This document shows positions 18,246 through 28,512 of a stretch of DNA of 64,000 bases, piece after piece (position 1 is the stretch's first letter; every line of letters starts with the position of its first letter). A model generated the notes under the pieces. The model ran no database searches, was not told the DNA's origin, and saw nothing but the letters and a program-made list of their open reading frames with translations. Made by a program: the position numbers and the translations under genes. The stretch is from Acidimicrobiaceae bacterium (GTDB lineage: Bacteria; Actinomycetota; Acidimicrobiia; Acidimicrobiales; RAAP-2), in the NCBI GenBank assembly GCA_003160635.1, contig PMLV01000090.1:35698-99697 (forward strand), read 5' to 3'.

Positions 18246-19751
18246 GTGACCTCGGAGGCACGGAAATGGCCGAGGTTTGCGTCGGGCAAGGGGTTCGGGG
18301 AGGCTATGCGGCCATGGTTGGATGTGGCGGAATACCTTGTGCCTAAAACGCCCCGTCAGAAGTGGATCGAGATCAGAGAGTCCTGGGAGCGCTCCCGGCA
18401 CATTGCCATTCCGGCATGCGTGCCCGCCGCACCGCCCGGACCTGGGGGTTTGCGGATCGCCTTCCTGATCTACCGTGGGAATCCCCGCTGCGGCGGCCAG
18501 GGGGTCTACACCCGGCATCTGACACGCGAACTCCTTGCCCTGGGGCACTCCGTCGAAGTGTTCGCCGGGCCGCCGTGGCCCGAGCTCGACCCCGGGGTCG
18601 GCTTCACGCCCGTGCCGGGACTTGATCTCTACCGGGACCCCGATCCTTTCCGCGTGCCGCATCCGCGCGAGTTCACCAGTCGCGAGGACTGGGTGGAGTT
18701 CGCCATCATGTGCAGCGCCGGGTTCGGGGAGCCGCTGGCCTTCTCCAAGCGGGCGCGCAAGCTCCTGGCCGGACGACACGGCGATTTCGACGTGGTCCAC
18801 GACAACCAGTGCCTTGGCACGGGCATGTTGGGAATGGTCGAGGACGGCTGGCCGCTCCTGACCACGCTGCACCACCCGATCACCGTCGACCGCGAGTTGG
18901 CGTTGTCCCACACGACGAACCCGTGGCAGCGTTTCACCACCCGCCGCTGGTTCGGCTTTCTGCGGATGCAGGTCAAGGTGGCGCGTGCGCTACCGGCGGT
19001 CGTCACCGTGTCCAAGTCCTCGAGCAGGGACATCACAGCGCAGATGCAGGTGCGCCCCGAGCGGATGACCGTGGTGCCCGTCGGCGTCGATCACACCGTG
19101 TTCCGCCCGCGCGACGAGGTGACGCCGAGGCCGGGCCGGATCATGGTGACGTCGTCGAGCGACGTCCCCATGAAGGGTCTGGTGCCTCTCCTCGAGGCGG
19201 TCGCTAAAATGCGCACCGAACGCGAGATCGAGCTGACCGTCATCGGACGTCCGCGCGAGGGCGGCAGGGTGGACAGGGCCATCGCCCGGCTCGGGCTCTC
19301 CGATGTGGTGCGCTGCGTGAGCGGCATCAGTGACGACGAGCTCTCGGCCCTCTACGGGGAAGCCGAGGTCGCCGTGGTGCCCTCGTTGTACGAGGGGTTC
19401 TCCTTGCCGGCGGTCGAGGCGATGGCCTGTGGCGTGGCCGTGGTGGCGACGACCGGAGGTGCGTTGCCCGAAGTCGTGGGAGCCGATGGGGAGACGGGCC
19501 TCCTCGTGGCTCCCGACGACCCGGGGGCGTTGGCCGCCGCCATCTCCCGCCTCCTCGACGACCCTGCGCTTCGGGCGCGCTTGGGGGCGGCCGGACGCGA
19601 GCGCGTGATCAACCGCTTCACCTGGGAGGTGACGGCGGAGGGCACCGCGGCCTGTTACGACGCACTGCTTGCCGGAAAGCCGTTGCCGGGGGCGCCCGGC
19701 GTCGAACCGATCGCGGTGGTGGCGTCGTCAGGGGGGGATGTCGGATGTTGA
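18246..19751 (+). CDS. Glycosyltransferase family 4
   Basis: VPSLYEGFSLPAVEAMACGVAVVATTGGALPEVVG. Confidence 0.9.
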   Translation: MTSEARKWPRFASGKGFGEAMRPWLDVAEYLVPKTPRQKWIEIRESWERSRHIAIPACVPAAPPGPGGLRIAFLIYRGNPRCGGQGVYTRHLTRELLALGHSVEVFAGPPWPELDPGVGFTPVPGLDLYRDPDPFRVPHPREFTSREDWVEFAIMCSAGFGEPLAFSKRARKLLAGRHGDFDVVHDNQCLGTGMLGMVEDGWPLLTTLHHPITVDRELALSHTTNPWQRFTTRRWFGFLRMQVKVARALPAVVTVSKSSSRDITAQMQVRPERMTVVPVGVDHTVFRPRDEVTPRPGRIMVTSSSDVPMKGLVPLLEAVAKMRTEREIELTVIGRPREGGRVDRAIARLGLSDVVRCVSGISDDELSALYGEAEVAVVPSLYEGFSLPAVEAMACGVAVVATTGGALPEVVGADGETGLLVAPDDPGALAAAISRLLDDPALRARLGAAGRERVINRFTWEVTAEGTAACYDALLAGKPLPGAPGVEPIAVVASSGGDVGC

Positions 19752-20554
19752 CGGTGAATTACGACAAGCTCGGCGTCCGCCCCGGTGATCGCCTCTTGGA
19801 CCTCGGTTGCGGATTCGGACGGCATGCGTTCGAGGCGGCGCGCCGCGGTGCGGCCGTCGTCGCGCTCGACGCCGGGCCCGAAGAGGTGGCCCAGGTGCGA
19901 GGCACGTTGGGGGCCATGGTGGAAGCGGGCGAGTTGGCGGCCGACTACCCGGCCACCGCAGTGCAGGGGAATGCGCTGTCCCTGCCCTTTCCCGACGCGA
20001 CCTTCGACCGCGTGATCGCTTCGGAGGTCCTCGAGCACATACCCGACGACGTGGCGGCCATGAAGGAACTGGCACGCGTGCTCCGCCCGGGGGGAACCAT
20101 GGCCGTGACGGTGCCCCGCTGTGGCCCCGAGGCCATCAACTGGGTCCTCTCCGACGAGTATCACGACAACCCCGGAGGCCACGTGCGCATCTACCGGCGC
20201 TCGACCCTCGCGCGTCGGCTCACGTCCGCCGGCTTGCGGCCGACGGGGTTCCACCACGCCCATGGGCTGCACTCGCCGTACTGGTGGCTGCGCTGCGTCG
20301 TCGGTCCCAGCAACGACACCAATCCCGCGGTCGAGGCCTACCACAAGGTGCTGGTGTGGGACATCGTCAAGGCTCCGTTCGTGACGCGCGCGGCCGACCG
20401 CGTCCTGAGCCCACTCATCGGCAAGAGCCTGGTGCTCTACCTGACCAAGCCGTTGCGGGGTGTGGCCGGCGTGCCCGAGACGAAGCCCAACGTGCCACGG
20501 GGAGTCCCCGGGCGTCGAGGGGCGGCTCCCCGCAAGCAAGGGGCCGCCGCATGA
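19745..20554 (+). CDS. Class I SAM-dependent methyltransferase
   Basis: LLDLGCGFGRHAFEAARRGA, VLRPGGTMAVTVPR. Confidence 0.88.
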   Translation: MLTVNYDKLGVRPGDRLLDLGCGFGRHAFEAARRGAAVVALDAGPEEVAQVRGTLGAMVEAGELAADYPATAVQGNALSLPFPDATFDRVIASEVLEHIPDDVAAMKELARVLRPGGTMAVTVPRCGPEAINWVLSDEYHDNPGGHVRIYRRSTLARRLTSAGLRPTGFHHAHGLHSPYWWLRCVVGPSNDTNPAVEAYHKVLVWDIVKAPFVTRAADRVLSPLIGKSLVLYLTKPLRGVAGVPETKPNVPRGVPGRRGAAPRKQGAAA

Positions 20555-21663
20555 CGACGGAGCACCTGCGGTCCGACGAGGGCACCGTTCCCGAGGTGCC
20601 CGGCGTCCTCACGTGCTCCGACGTGTTGTCCACGGCACACGCCATCGCGAACGTGCAGCGGTCGGACGGGATGATCCCCTGGTTCGAGGGCGGTCACTGT
20701 GATCCGTGGAACCATGTCGAGGCCGCGATGGCCCTGACCGTGTGCGGTCTGAGCGCCGAGGCCAAGGCGGCGTACCGTTGGCTCGCCGACCGCCAGCTCC
20801 CCGACGGCAGCTGGTTCAACTACTACCAGGGTGCCGGGGTGAAGGATCAGCGACTCGATACCAACGTCTGTGCCTACCTGGCTGCCGGCGCCTGGCACCA
20901 CCATCTGATCACCGGCGATGTCGAGTTCCTCGGCGAGTTGTGGCCCACCATCCAACGCAGCATCGATTTCATCTTGCGCTGGCAGCAGCCCGATGGCTCG
21001 GTGTTGTGGTCGCTCGATCCTTCCGGGCGTCCCGAGGGCTACGCCCTCTTGACGGGATCCTCCTCCATCTACCATTCGATGCGGTGCGCCGTCGCCGTGG
21101 CCGAATGCCTGGCCAAGGACCGACCGGACTGGGAGTTGGCGGCCGGCCGGCTGGGTCACGCCGTGGCGCACCACCCCACCGCATTCGCGCCCAAGGTCGA
21201 GTTCGCCATGGACTGGTACTACCCCGTGCTCTCGGGTGCACTCGAAGGTGAGGCCGGGCGTCGTCGTCTCGCCGAGGGCTGGACGACGTTCGTCATGGAG
21301 GGCTTGGGCGTGCGGTGCGTCTCGTCGGGTGACTGGGTCACGGCGGCCGAGACGGCCGAATGCGTCCTGGCTCTCGACGCGCTCGGTATGAGCGGGCACG
21401 CCCGCGACCTCTTCGTCGCCGGTCAGAACCTGCGACTGCCTGATGGCTCCTACTGGACGGGGATGGTCTATCCGGAAGAGGTGACCTTCCCCGACAACGA
21501 GCGCACGACGTACACGTTCGGCGCCATGGTGCTGGCGGCCGACGCACTGTCGAACACGTCGCCCGCCGCCGGCCTGTTCCGCGGTGAGTGCCTCCCCGAG
21601 GCACTCGATCTGGCCGAGCCGCACTGCACGGGGCCCGCCGTCAAGGACTGCACGGCCAGCTGA
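20551..21663 (+). CDS. (alpha/alpha)6-barrel protein, prenyltransferase/terpene-cyclase-like or glycosidase-like
   Basis: LADRQLPDGSWFNYY, WQQPDGSVLW, LRLPDGSYWTGM repeats; ATGA overlap with upstream MTase. Confidence 0.65.
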   Translation: MTTEHLRSDEGTVPEVPGVLTCSDVLSTAHAIANVQRSDGMIPWFEGGHCDPWNHVEAAMALTVCGLSAEAKAAYRWLADRQLPDGSWFNYYQGAGVKDQRLDTNVCAYLAAGAWHHHLITGDVEFLGELWPTIQRSIDFILRWQQPDGSVLWSLDPSGRPEGYALLTGSSSIYHSMRCAVAVAECLAKDRPDWELAAGRLGHAVAHHPTAFAPKVEFAMDWYYPVLSGALEGEAGRRRLAEGWTTFVMEGLGVRCVSSGDWVTAAETAECVLALDALGMSGHARDLFVAGQNLRLPDGSYWTGMVYPEEVTFPDNERTTYTFGAMVLAADALSNTSPAAGLFRGECLPEALDLAEPHCTGPAVKDCTAS

Positions 21664-21670
21664 TCCGCCG

Positions 21671-22354
21671 TTATGCGGCGGGCAACACCACGCGCCTCAG
21701 GACGCGCAGGCTGCCGCACGCGCCGTCCTCGACGAACTCGCCCGACGCCAATGCGGCACAGAACAACTCGTAGGGGGGCCGGCCACCGTCCGCGGGGTCG
21801 GGGAACACGTCATGGATGGCCAGCCAGCCGCCGAGAACCACCTGGGGCGCCCAACCTCGATAGTCGGCCCACGCGGGTTCCGCCCCGTGACCACCGTCAA
21901 TGAAGCAGAAGGCCAGCGGGTGCCTCCAGCGGGCGGCCACGGTGGATGAGTCGCCCACCACGCCCACCACCGATCCTTCGAGCTCGGCGCCGCTGATCGC
22001 CCGGCGCCAGTGCAGCAGCGTATCGATCTGCCCCCGCGCCCGGTCGACCAGATCCGGTTCGTGATAATCCCATCCCGGTTGATTCTCCTCGGAGCCCCGG
22101 TGGTGGTCGATGGAGAACAGGACGGCGCCCGTTGCCTCAGCCGCCGCCCCGACGTAGAGCGAAGACTTGCCACACCAGGCTCCGATCTCGACGAACGTCG
22201 TCGGGGAGCCCCCGGGCAGGGCGGCACGGCCTGCCCGCAGCGCGGCCCGCAGCAGCGCCTCGCCTTCGTCGTCTGGCATGAAGCCGCGCGTCTGGCGGGC
22301 CGCGCCGACCACCGCCTGCAGGCGGTGGCCCTCCGGAGCGGGTGCGTCGTTCAT
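21671..22354 (-). CDS. Class I SAM methyltransferase (CmcI/TylF/MT24-like)
   Basis: TFVEIGAWCGKSSLYVGAAAEATGAVLFSIDHHRGSEENQPGW, FIDGGH. Confidence 0.8.
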   Translation of the reverse strand: MNDAPAPEGHRLQAVVGAARQTRGFMPDDEGEALLRAALRAGRAALPGGSPTTFVEIGAWCGKSSLYVGAAAEATGAVLFSIDHHRGSEENQPGWDYHEPDLVDRARGQIDTLLHWRRAISGAELEGSVVGVVGDSSTVAARWRHPLAFCFIDGGHGAEPAWADYRGWAPQVVLGGWLAIHDVFPDPADGGRPPYELFCAALASGEFVEDGACGSLRVLRRVVLPAA

Positions 22355-22379
22355 CGGGTGTGGATTCCCCCCGTCGCCC

Positions 22380-24995
22380 TCACGGCGTTGTGGCTGCTGC
22401 TGTCGCGGCACGGAAGCTGTCGCCCAACTGCGTGCGCTCGCGCGCTGCGAAGGCCACGTTGACGTTGAGGCGTTCCACCGACTGGGCGACACGGCGGGGA
22501 CCCGACGCCAAGGGATGATCGGCGAGGAATTGCACCACCGATCGGGCGAAGTCCGCATCGCCGCAGAGCGAGGGTATGGCCTCGGCTATGCGCGCGTGCG
22601 CGTTCTTCGGGAACCGTTCGAGGATCGCGTCCCACGCCTCGGTGATGCGGAGCCAGATCGCCTGCCCGGCCACCGGATTGGCCAGCAGGGCAGAAATGAC
22701 GATCCACCCGTTCTGGCTCCGTACCTCGCTCATGGCCAGATCGAACGTGCGTTCGGCCAGGTCGACGCTCGGGAAGGCCGAAAGGGCATTGAGCGACCGC
22801 ATTTCCTCCTGCGGCGTCGTCGCCGTCCGATAGCGCTCGAGCAGGGCGTCGTAGTCGCCGGGCCGGAGGAGCTGGGCTACGACGGCGAGGGTGGCGGCCT
22901 CGACGTCCGCTGGGATCGGCTCTCCGGTGCCGCCGCCAAGGGGTGATGCGTCGAAGCGGCCTTCCGCTTGTGCCCGCACCTCGGAATCAGCACCGACCGT
23001 CCCCATGAGGTTGATGGCGAGTGACCGGAGCGTCGGCGTGCGATCGCCTTCGCCCGGATGCGACTCGAAGCCGAGGTGCCGGTATTGCGGGCCCACGAGC
23101 GCCGCCACCGCGTCGTGGAGCGATGGGAGGTCGGTCTCGCTCACGAGCCGCCGCGCCAGGTGCAGCGCGGCGGAGACCGGAGCCCAGGGAGTCGGATCCG
23201 GCTCCAGCCCGAGCTTCGCCGCCACGATGAGGAACTCCTCGAGGCTCGAATGTCCGGCCAACGTGGTGGCCCAGGTGTCAGCCAGCAGGTTTGCCCGCTC
23301 GAGGGGTGTCAGTTCGGAGAGGCGGGCGGCCAGAGCCAGCCGGTGCTCTGCTTCGTACCCCACCCGGAACACGCCCCATCCGCCGGCGTTGACGATCGCC
23401 AACCCGCGCGAGGCTTCGTCGAGTCGGCGAGGGGCCGTGCCGAGGACGAACTTGATCGTGGGTGCCCCCGGTTTCCCGTCGACGGGCAGGGCGCGCACGG
23501 CCACAGGCACGTTCCACGTGTCCCCGATCGCCGAATCGATGCTGTCGGGTGCCTCGCCATAGGAGAACGGCTGTTGTTCCAGGGTGTCGCCATGCAACGA
23601 GACGAGGGGATGGCCACCCTGGAGGATGAACGTGTTCATGACGTCGCGCACCGGTTCGCCGCTTGCTTCCTCGAGCGCGTTCCAAAGGTCGGTGGTCACC
23701 GTGTTGGCATAGGCGTGTGTCGTCAGGTATTTGCGCACACCGTCGCGGAAGACGTCGGGCCCGATGTACTGCTCCAACATGCGCAGCACGGCCGCACCCT
23801 TTTCGTAGGTCAGGAGGTCGAACATGCCCTCCGCCTCCTTTGGCGGCCCGACCGGGTATTCAATCGGTCGGGTGGCATGGACGCCGTCGATCGTCAGGGC
23901 GGCCTCGCGCGAAGGGGCGAATCCCACCCAGCGATCCCACGACGGTCGGAACGCGTCGACGCACAGCATCTCCATGAACGTGGCGAACGCCTCGTTCAGC
24001 CATATGCCTTCCCACCATCCCATGGTCACCAGGTCGCCGAACCACATGTGCGCCATTTCGTGCGCGACCACGTCGGCCACCCGTTCGAGTTCGGCGCGGG
24101 CGGCACTCGAGGGATCGATCAGGAGGGCGGTGTCACGGAAGGTGATGCACCCGAGGTTCTCCATGGCCCCGGCGGCGAAGTCGGGAATGGCGACCAGGTC
24201 CACCTTGTCCCCGGGATAGGGGATGTCGAAGTACTCGCTGAAGAAGCGGAGCGAAAATGCGCCGATGGCCAGTGCGAAGTCGGCCAGGTGGCGTTTGCCG
24301 GGGGGGAAGACGACACGCAAGGGCACCCCGTCGACATCGATCGTCTCTGTCGTCTCGAGCTGACCGACGATGAAGGCGACCAGGTAGGTCGACATCTTCA
24401 TCGTCGGTGCGAAGCGCACGACGTTCTTGTCGCCCACGCGTCGCACGTCGACGATGGGCGAATTGGAGAAGGCGTCGACATCGCGATCGATGGTCAGCGT
24501 CACGTCGAAGATGGCCTTGCGGTCGGGCTCGTCCCAGCACGGAAAGGCCCGGCGGGCATCGACCGATTCGAGCTGCGTCGTGGCAATGGTGTGTGTCTCA
24601 CCGGCGTCATCGGTATAGGTGGACCGGTAGAAACCCCGCAACTTGTCATTGAGAGTGCCGGTGAAGCGACAGGTCACGGTGCATGCGCCGGCGGTGAGCG
24701 GGGTAGACGGGTGGAAGATGGCCTGCTCCAGCTCGTCTTCGAACGAGACGGTGCACGCGATGAGGTCTCCGGCCTCAGTGCGGACCTCCGCGTCGCTGAC
24801 GGCGAGCTCGGCTGCATTGAGGACGATCCGATCGACCGTCTCGTGCACGGTGACGTCGATCGCCACCGTCCCCGAAAACGTGGCCGCCCCGATGTCGGGT
24901 TCGATCTCAATGCGGTAGAGGAGAGGCTCCACGCTCCGGGGTAGGCGAAACGCGTCCTCGAGGGAGGCAGTCGGGGTGGACGGGGGAGATGACAT
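22380..24995 (-). CDS. M1 family aminopeptidase
   Basis: GAMENLG, VAHEMAHMWFGDLVTMGWWEGIWLNEAFATF zinc site. Confidence 0.95.
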   Translation of the reverse strand: MSSPPSTPTASLEDAFRLPRSVEPLLYRIEIEPDIGAATFSGTVAIDVTVHETVDRIVLNAAELAVSDAEVRTEAGDLIACTVSFEDELEQAIFHPSTPLTAGACTVTCRFTGTLNDKLRGFYRSTYTDDAGETHTIATTQLESVDARRAFPCWDEPDRKAIFDVTLTIDRDVDAFSNSPIVDVRRVGDKNVVRFAPTMKMSTYLVAFIVGQLETTETIDVDGVPLRVVFPPGKRHLADFALAIGAFSLRFFSEYFDIPYPGDKVDLVAIPDFAAGAMENLGCITFRDTALLIDPSSAARAELERVADVVAHEMAHMWFGDLVTMGWWEGIWLNEAFATFMEMLCVDAFRPSWDRWVGFAPSREAALTIDGVHATRPIEYPVGPPKEAEGMFDLLTYEKGAAVLRMLEQYIGPDVFRDGVRKYLTTHAYANTVTTDLWNALEEASGEPVRDVMNTFILQGGHPLVSLHGDTLEQQPFSYGEAPDSIDSAIGDTWNVPVAVRALPVDGKPGAPTIKFVLGTAPRRLDEASRGLAIVNAGGWGVFRVGYEAEHRLALAARLSELTPLERANLLADTWATTLAGHSSLEEFLIVAAKLGLEPDPTPWAPVSAALHLARRLVSETDLPSLHDAVAALVGPQYRHLGFESHPGEGDRTPTLRSLAINLMGTVGADSEVRAQAEGRFDASPLGGGTGEPIPADVEAATLAVVAQLLRPGDYDALLERYRTATTPQEEMRSLNALSAFPSVDLAERTFDLAMSEVRSQNGWIVISALLANPVAGQAIWLRITEAWDAILERFPKNAHARIAEAIPSLCGDADFARSVVQFLADHPLASGPRRVAQSVERLNVNVAFAARERTQLGDSFRAATAAATTP

Positions 24996-25039
24996 TGCCG
25001 GGAAGGCTACCCGTCTCGGTCCGACTAGGTTCTCGCTGC

Positions 25040-26095
25040 GTGCATGCCAACGAATCGGACCAAACCCCGGTGATCGACGAGGAGACCGGTTCTGACCTGG
25101 ACCTGGTGGCGATCGGATCCCCCCTGCTCGATGTCTTCGAGACGACGGACGACGAACTGCTCGAACGGGTTGGCTTGGTCAAGGGGTCCATGACGCTGAT
25201 CGACCTGGACCAGGCCCGGGCCCTTCAGGACCTCATGCGGGCCCCGCGGTTCGTCTCGGGTGGCTCGGTGGCCAACACGGCGGTCGGACTGGCTGAGCTC
25301 GGGGGGCGGGCCGGCTATGTCGGGGCCGTGGCCGATGACGAGGTCGGGCACACCTATGTGGAGAACCTCCGTCATGCCGGGGTGACGTTCGAGCCCGTCT
25401 TCGGCCTCTCGTCCCAGGCGGATGCTCTGGGAACCGGCCGTTGCATGGTGCTCATCTCCCACGACGCCGAGCGCACAATGGGAACGTACCTGGGCGCGGC
25501 ATCCACCCTGAGCGTGGCCGGGGTGTCGACGGCCTTCGTCGAGCGGGCCTCGGTCGTGTTGCTCGAGGGGTATCTGTGGGACGTTCCGGTGGCCAAGGAG
25601 GCCATGCGTCATGCGGCCGCCATCGCCCACGAGGCCGACGGCTCCGTCGCCCTGTCGTTGTCGGATCCCTTCTGTGTCGCTCGACATCGGCGCGAATTCC
25701 TCGACCTCATTGTGGATGACATCGACATCCTGCTGGGGAACGAAGAGGAGATCACCATGCTGTTCGGCGTGGCCTCGCGCACGGCTGCGCTGGAGGCGGC
25801 GGAGGAGACCGGGCTGCTCGTCGTCATGACGCGCGGCGCCGCGGGTTGCATCGTCCTGACCGCGCACGGCCCACAGGAGGTGGCGGCGGCCCCGGTCGAT
25901 CAGGTGATCGATACGACCGGCGCGGGCGATCTCTTCGCGGCCGGGATGCTCTACGGGCTGACGCACGGAATGGACCCGGTGCAGAGCGCTCACCTGGGCG
26001 GCATCTGCGCCGCCGAGATCATCTCCCACACCGGTGCCCGACCCGAGTCCGACCTGCGAGCCCTCGCTGCGGCGGCCGGCTTGCTGGTCCCGTAG
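25040..26095 (+). CDS. PfkB family carbohydrate/adenosine kinase
   Basis: GSVANTAVGLAELGG, DTTGAGDLFAAGMLYGL. Confidence 0.9.
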   Translation: MHANESDQTPVIDEETGSDLDLVAIGSPLLDVFETTDDELLERVGLVKGSMTLIDLDQARALQDLMRAPRFVSGGSVANTAVGLAELGGRAGYVGAVADDEVGHTYVENLRHAGVTFEPVFGLSSQADALGTGRCMVLISHDAERTMGTYLGAASTLSVAGVSTAFVERASVVLLEGYLWDVPVAKEAMRHAAAIAHEADGSVALSLSDPFCVARHRREFLDLIVDDIDILLGNEEEITMLFGVASRTAALEAAEETGLLVVMTRGAAGCIVLTAHGPQEVAAAPVDQVIDTTGAGDLFAAGMLYGLTHGMDPVQSAHLGGICAAEIISHTGARPESDLRALAAAAGLLVP

Positions 26096-26104
26096 GCCGG
26101 CGAG

Positions 26105-27190
26105 ATGTCCCTCTCCATCGGCATCGTCGGACTCCCCAACGTCGGCAAGTCCACGCTCTTCAACGCACTGACGAACAACGAGGTTCTGGCGGCCAATTAT
26201 CCCTTTGCCACCATCGATCCGAACGTGGGTGTCGTCGCCGTGCCGGACAGCCGGTTGGAGAAGCTGTCCGCGCTCTATGGCGACGCGCCGATCGTGCCTG
26301 CTTCGGTGACGTTCGTCGACATCGCCGGCATCGTGCGCGGAGCCTCACAAGGCGAGGGTTTGGGCAACAAGTTCCTGGCCGCGATCCGGGAAAGTGACGC
26401 CATCTGCCAGGTCGTCCGCGTCTTCCACGACGACGACGTGATCCACGTCGACGGTCGGGTCGATCCGGAGTCCGACATTGCCACCGTGAACACGGAGCTG
26501 ATCCTGGCCGATTTGCAGACGGTGGAGAACCGACTCCCGAGGCTGGCCAAGGAAGCGAGGGCTCATCCCGAGCTGAGAGCTGCGGCCGACGCGGTCGGCG
26601 TGGCGCAGGGCATTCTCAACGAAGGACGGACCATCTCGAGCGCGGCGGCCCTGGGCGAGGTGGACGTCGATCTGTTGTACGACCTCCATCTGCTCACCGC
26701 GAAGCCGTTCATTTACGTCTTCAACGTCGACGAGGCCGCACTGAGCGACACCGCACTGGCGGAGCGGTTGGCGCGAAGTGTCGCGCCGGCGAGCTCGATC
26801 GTGCTGTGCGCCCAGATCGAGGCGGAATTGGCCCGGATGTCACCCGCCGATTCCAAGGAGCTCCTCCAGAGCTATGGGCTCCATGAGTCCGGCTTGGAGC
26901 GGCTGGTGCATGTGGGCTTTGCCACCCTCGGTCTGCAGACGTTCCTGACAGCCGGCCCAAAGGAGGCGCGGGCCTGGACCATCCATATCGGCGACACCGC
27001 GCCCAAGGCCGCCGGTGTGATCCATACCGACTTCGAGAAGGGGTTCATCAAGGCCGAGGTGGTGAGTTTCGAGGATCTCGTCGAGATGAAGTCGGTGGTC
27101 GCGGCGCGGGCGGCCGGAAGGGCGCGCATGGAAGGCAAGGACTACGTCATGCGCGACGGCGACGTGGTGGAATTCCGCTTCAACAACTAG
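26105..27190 (+). CDS. ychF: Redox-regulated ATPase/GTPase YchF
   Basis: [33 protein letters not shown]-terminal TGS ...[16 protein letters not shown]. Confidence 0.97.
   Translation: MSLSIGIVGLPNVGKSTLFNALTNNEVLAANYPFATIDPNVGVVAVPDSRLEKLSALYGDAPIVPASVTFVDIAGIVRGASQGEGLGNKFLAAIRESDAICQVVRVFHDDDVIHVDGRVDPESDIATVNTELILADLQTVENRLPRLAKEARAHPELRAAADAVGVAQGILNEGRTISSAAALGEVDVDLLYDLHLLTAKPFIYVFNVDEAALSDTALAERLARSVAPASSIVLCAQIEAELARMSPADSKELLQSYGLHESGLERLVHVGFATLGLQTFLTAGPKEARAWTIHIGDTAPKAAGVIHTDFEKGFIKAEVVSFEDLVEMKSVVAARAAGRARMEGKDYVMRDGDVVEFRFNN
27169..27186 (+). repeat. Left copy of 18-bp direct repeat (candidate attL core, inside ychF 3' end)
   Basis: GGAATTCCGCTTCAACAA identical to 28513-28530. 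Confidence 0.88.
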
Positions 27191-27217
27191 AAACCCGCGT
27201 TTAGGCAGTTAGATGGC

Positions 27218-27433
27218 CTACTTGGTGCCCGTAGTCCGCACAGAGTCCGCGAGATTCTGACTTTCCTCACCGGCCAGCGCCTCGAGGAGCATGTCTTCGG
27301 CCGCCTGGCGTGTCCGGTCCTCGGCCGTGGGCCACAGATGCGTCGGCGCCATGGGCAATGGGCGACCGGCATAGAAATGGCGGCAGTCGTGCATCCTCAG
27401 GCCCTCCAGGCCGGCCGCCGTGCGGGTCTTCAT
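27218..27433 (-). pseudogene. Tyrosine recombinase C-terminal remnant
   Basis: GLRMHDCRHFYAG...THLWPTAEDRTRQAAEDML...ADSVRTTGTK; central part of catalytic domain missing. Confidence 0.75.
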
Positions 27434-27670
27434 CGACCGGTGTGCTGCGCCGTACGAACGGGGTCACGGGTGGGTTCCTGCGGCGATTGCTGAAGTAGCG
27501 AGGGAAGCCGGGACCGGCTGGATCCGTATGAGGAAAAGGGGATTTGCGATCCACCCAACGGATCCAGCTTGCCCGACTCAGGTTTTTTGCCATGGTCCCT
27601 GAACCCAGAAGAACAATGTATCTGCGCTATATGTACGAGACGTCGGCGAACTAGTTACAAGTCGATTTCA

Positions 27671-27949
27671 ATGGCGACTTTCGTCAACATGCAGGGCGCG
27701 GAGGTGGTCAATTTGCTGCGACCTCGCGAGCTGGTATCCGTTGATCCAGAAACGCAGGGGGGCTACCCCGTGATCGCGGGTACGAGGATCCAGTTTGATC
27801 TGGTCGCCGCCTTGGTGAACGACGGCGTCGACCCAGAGGAAGTGAGCGACTTCTACCCGTCGGTGACCGCTGCCGCAGCCCGGGATGCCGTTTCCTTTGC
27901 GGGCATTGCGGCGGACTATCGCGACGGAAGGATGCCCTCTGCCGCGTGA
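27671..27949 (+). CDS. DUF433 family antitoxin-like protein
   Basis: LVSVDPETQGGYPVIAGTRIQFDLVAALVNDGVDPEEVSDFYPSVT. Confidence 0.8.
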   Translation: MATFVNMQGAEVVNLLRPRELVSVDPETQGGYPVIAGTRIQFDLVAALVNDGVDPEEVSDFYPSVTAAAARDAVSFAGIAADYRDGRMPSAA

Positions 27950-28332
27950 GAATCCTTCTCGACGAGAATGTTCCGATACAGGCTCTCGAGGTCCTTCGTA
28001 AGACGCTTCGAGGGCATGAGGTCGACCACGTTGAGGGTATCGGATGGAAGGGCAAGAAGGATCCTCAATTATTGCCAGACACCAAAGCAGCGGGGTACGA
28101 GGCATTTGTCACGAAGGACGCGAATCAGCTCAACGATCCTGTAGAGACCAAACTGATCAAGAAATCAAGACTTCGCCACATTCGGTTTGGCCAGGACGAA
28201 GGAGTCGCAGGATTCGCTCGAGCGGTCGGAGCAGTTGTCGCAGCGATGCCCGATATCGTCGAAGACCTTGATCCAGCGAACGGGCAACGCCCAGTGGGAG
28301 ATCACGAAGCTGGACCGTCGCAAGCGTCATAA
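27946..28332 (+). CDS. DUF5615 PIN-like toxin
   Basis: MRILLDENVPIQALEVLRKTLRGHEV...AFVTKDANQL; GTGA overlap with DUF433 gene. Confidence 0.75.
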   Translation: MRILLDENVPIQALEVLRKTLRGHEVDHVEGIGWKGKKDPQLLPDTKAAGYEAFVTKDANQLNDPVETKLIKKSRLRHIRFGQDEGVAGFARAVGAVVAAMPDIVEDLDPANGQRPVGDHEAGPSQAS

Positions 28333-28512
28333 GTTGGTAGATCCGAAGAAGAACCCACCTGCGTATTGGCGAAGTTCGAGATAGGCCGCTTAGTCCGCAG
28401 AAAGTCCGCAGGACGTTACACAACTACCGCAAACAGTCAGCATCAACCGCAGCTGTTATCCCAGGTCAATCCGTACAACCAAAAACTGTACAAAACTGTT
28501 GCCTACGCCTGA

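Noticed and set aside
23058-24944. 628-aa plus-strand ORF
   Set aside because: Antisense to the M1 aminopeptidase; no recognisable motifs.
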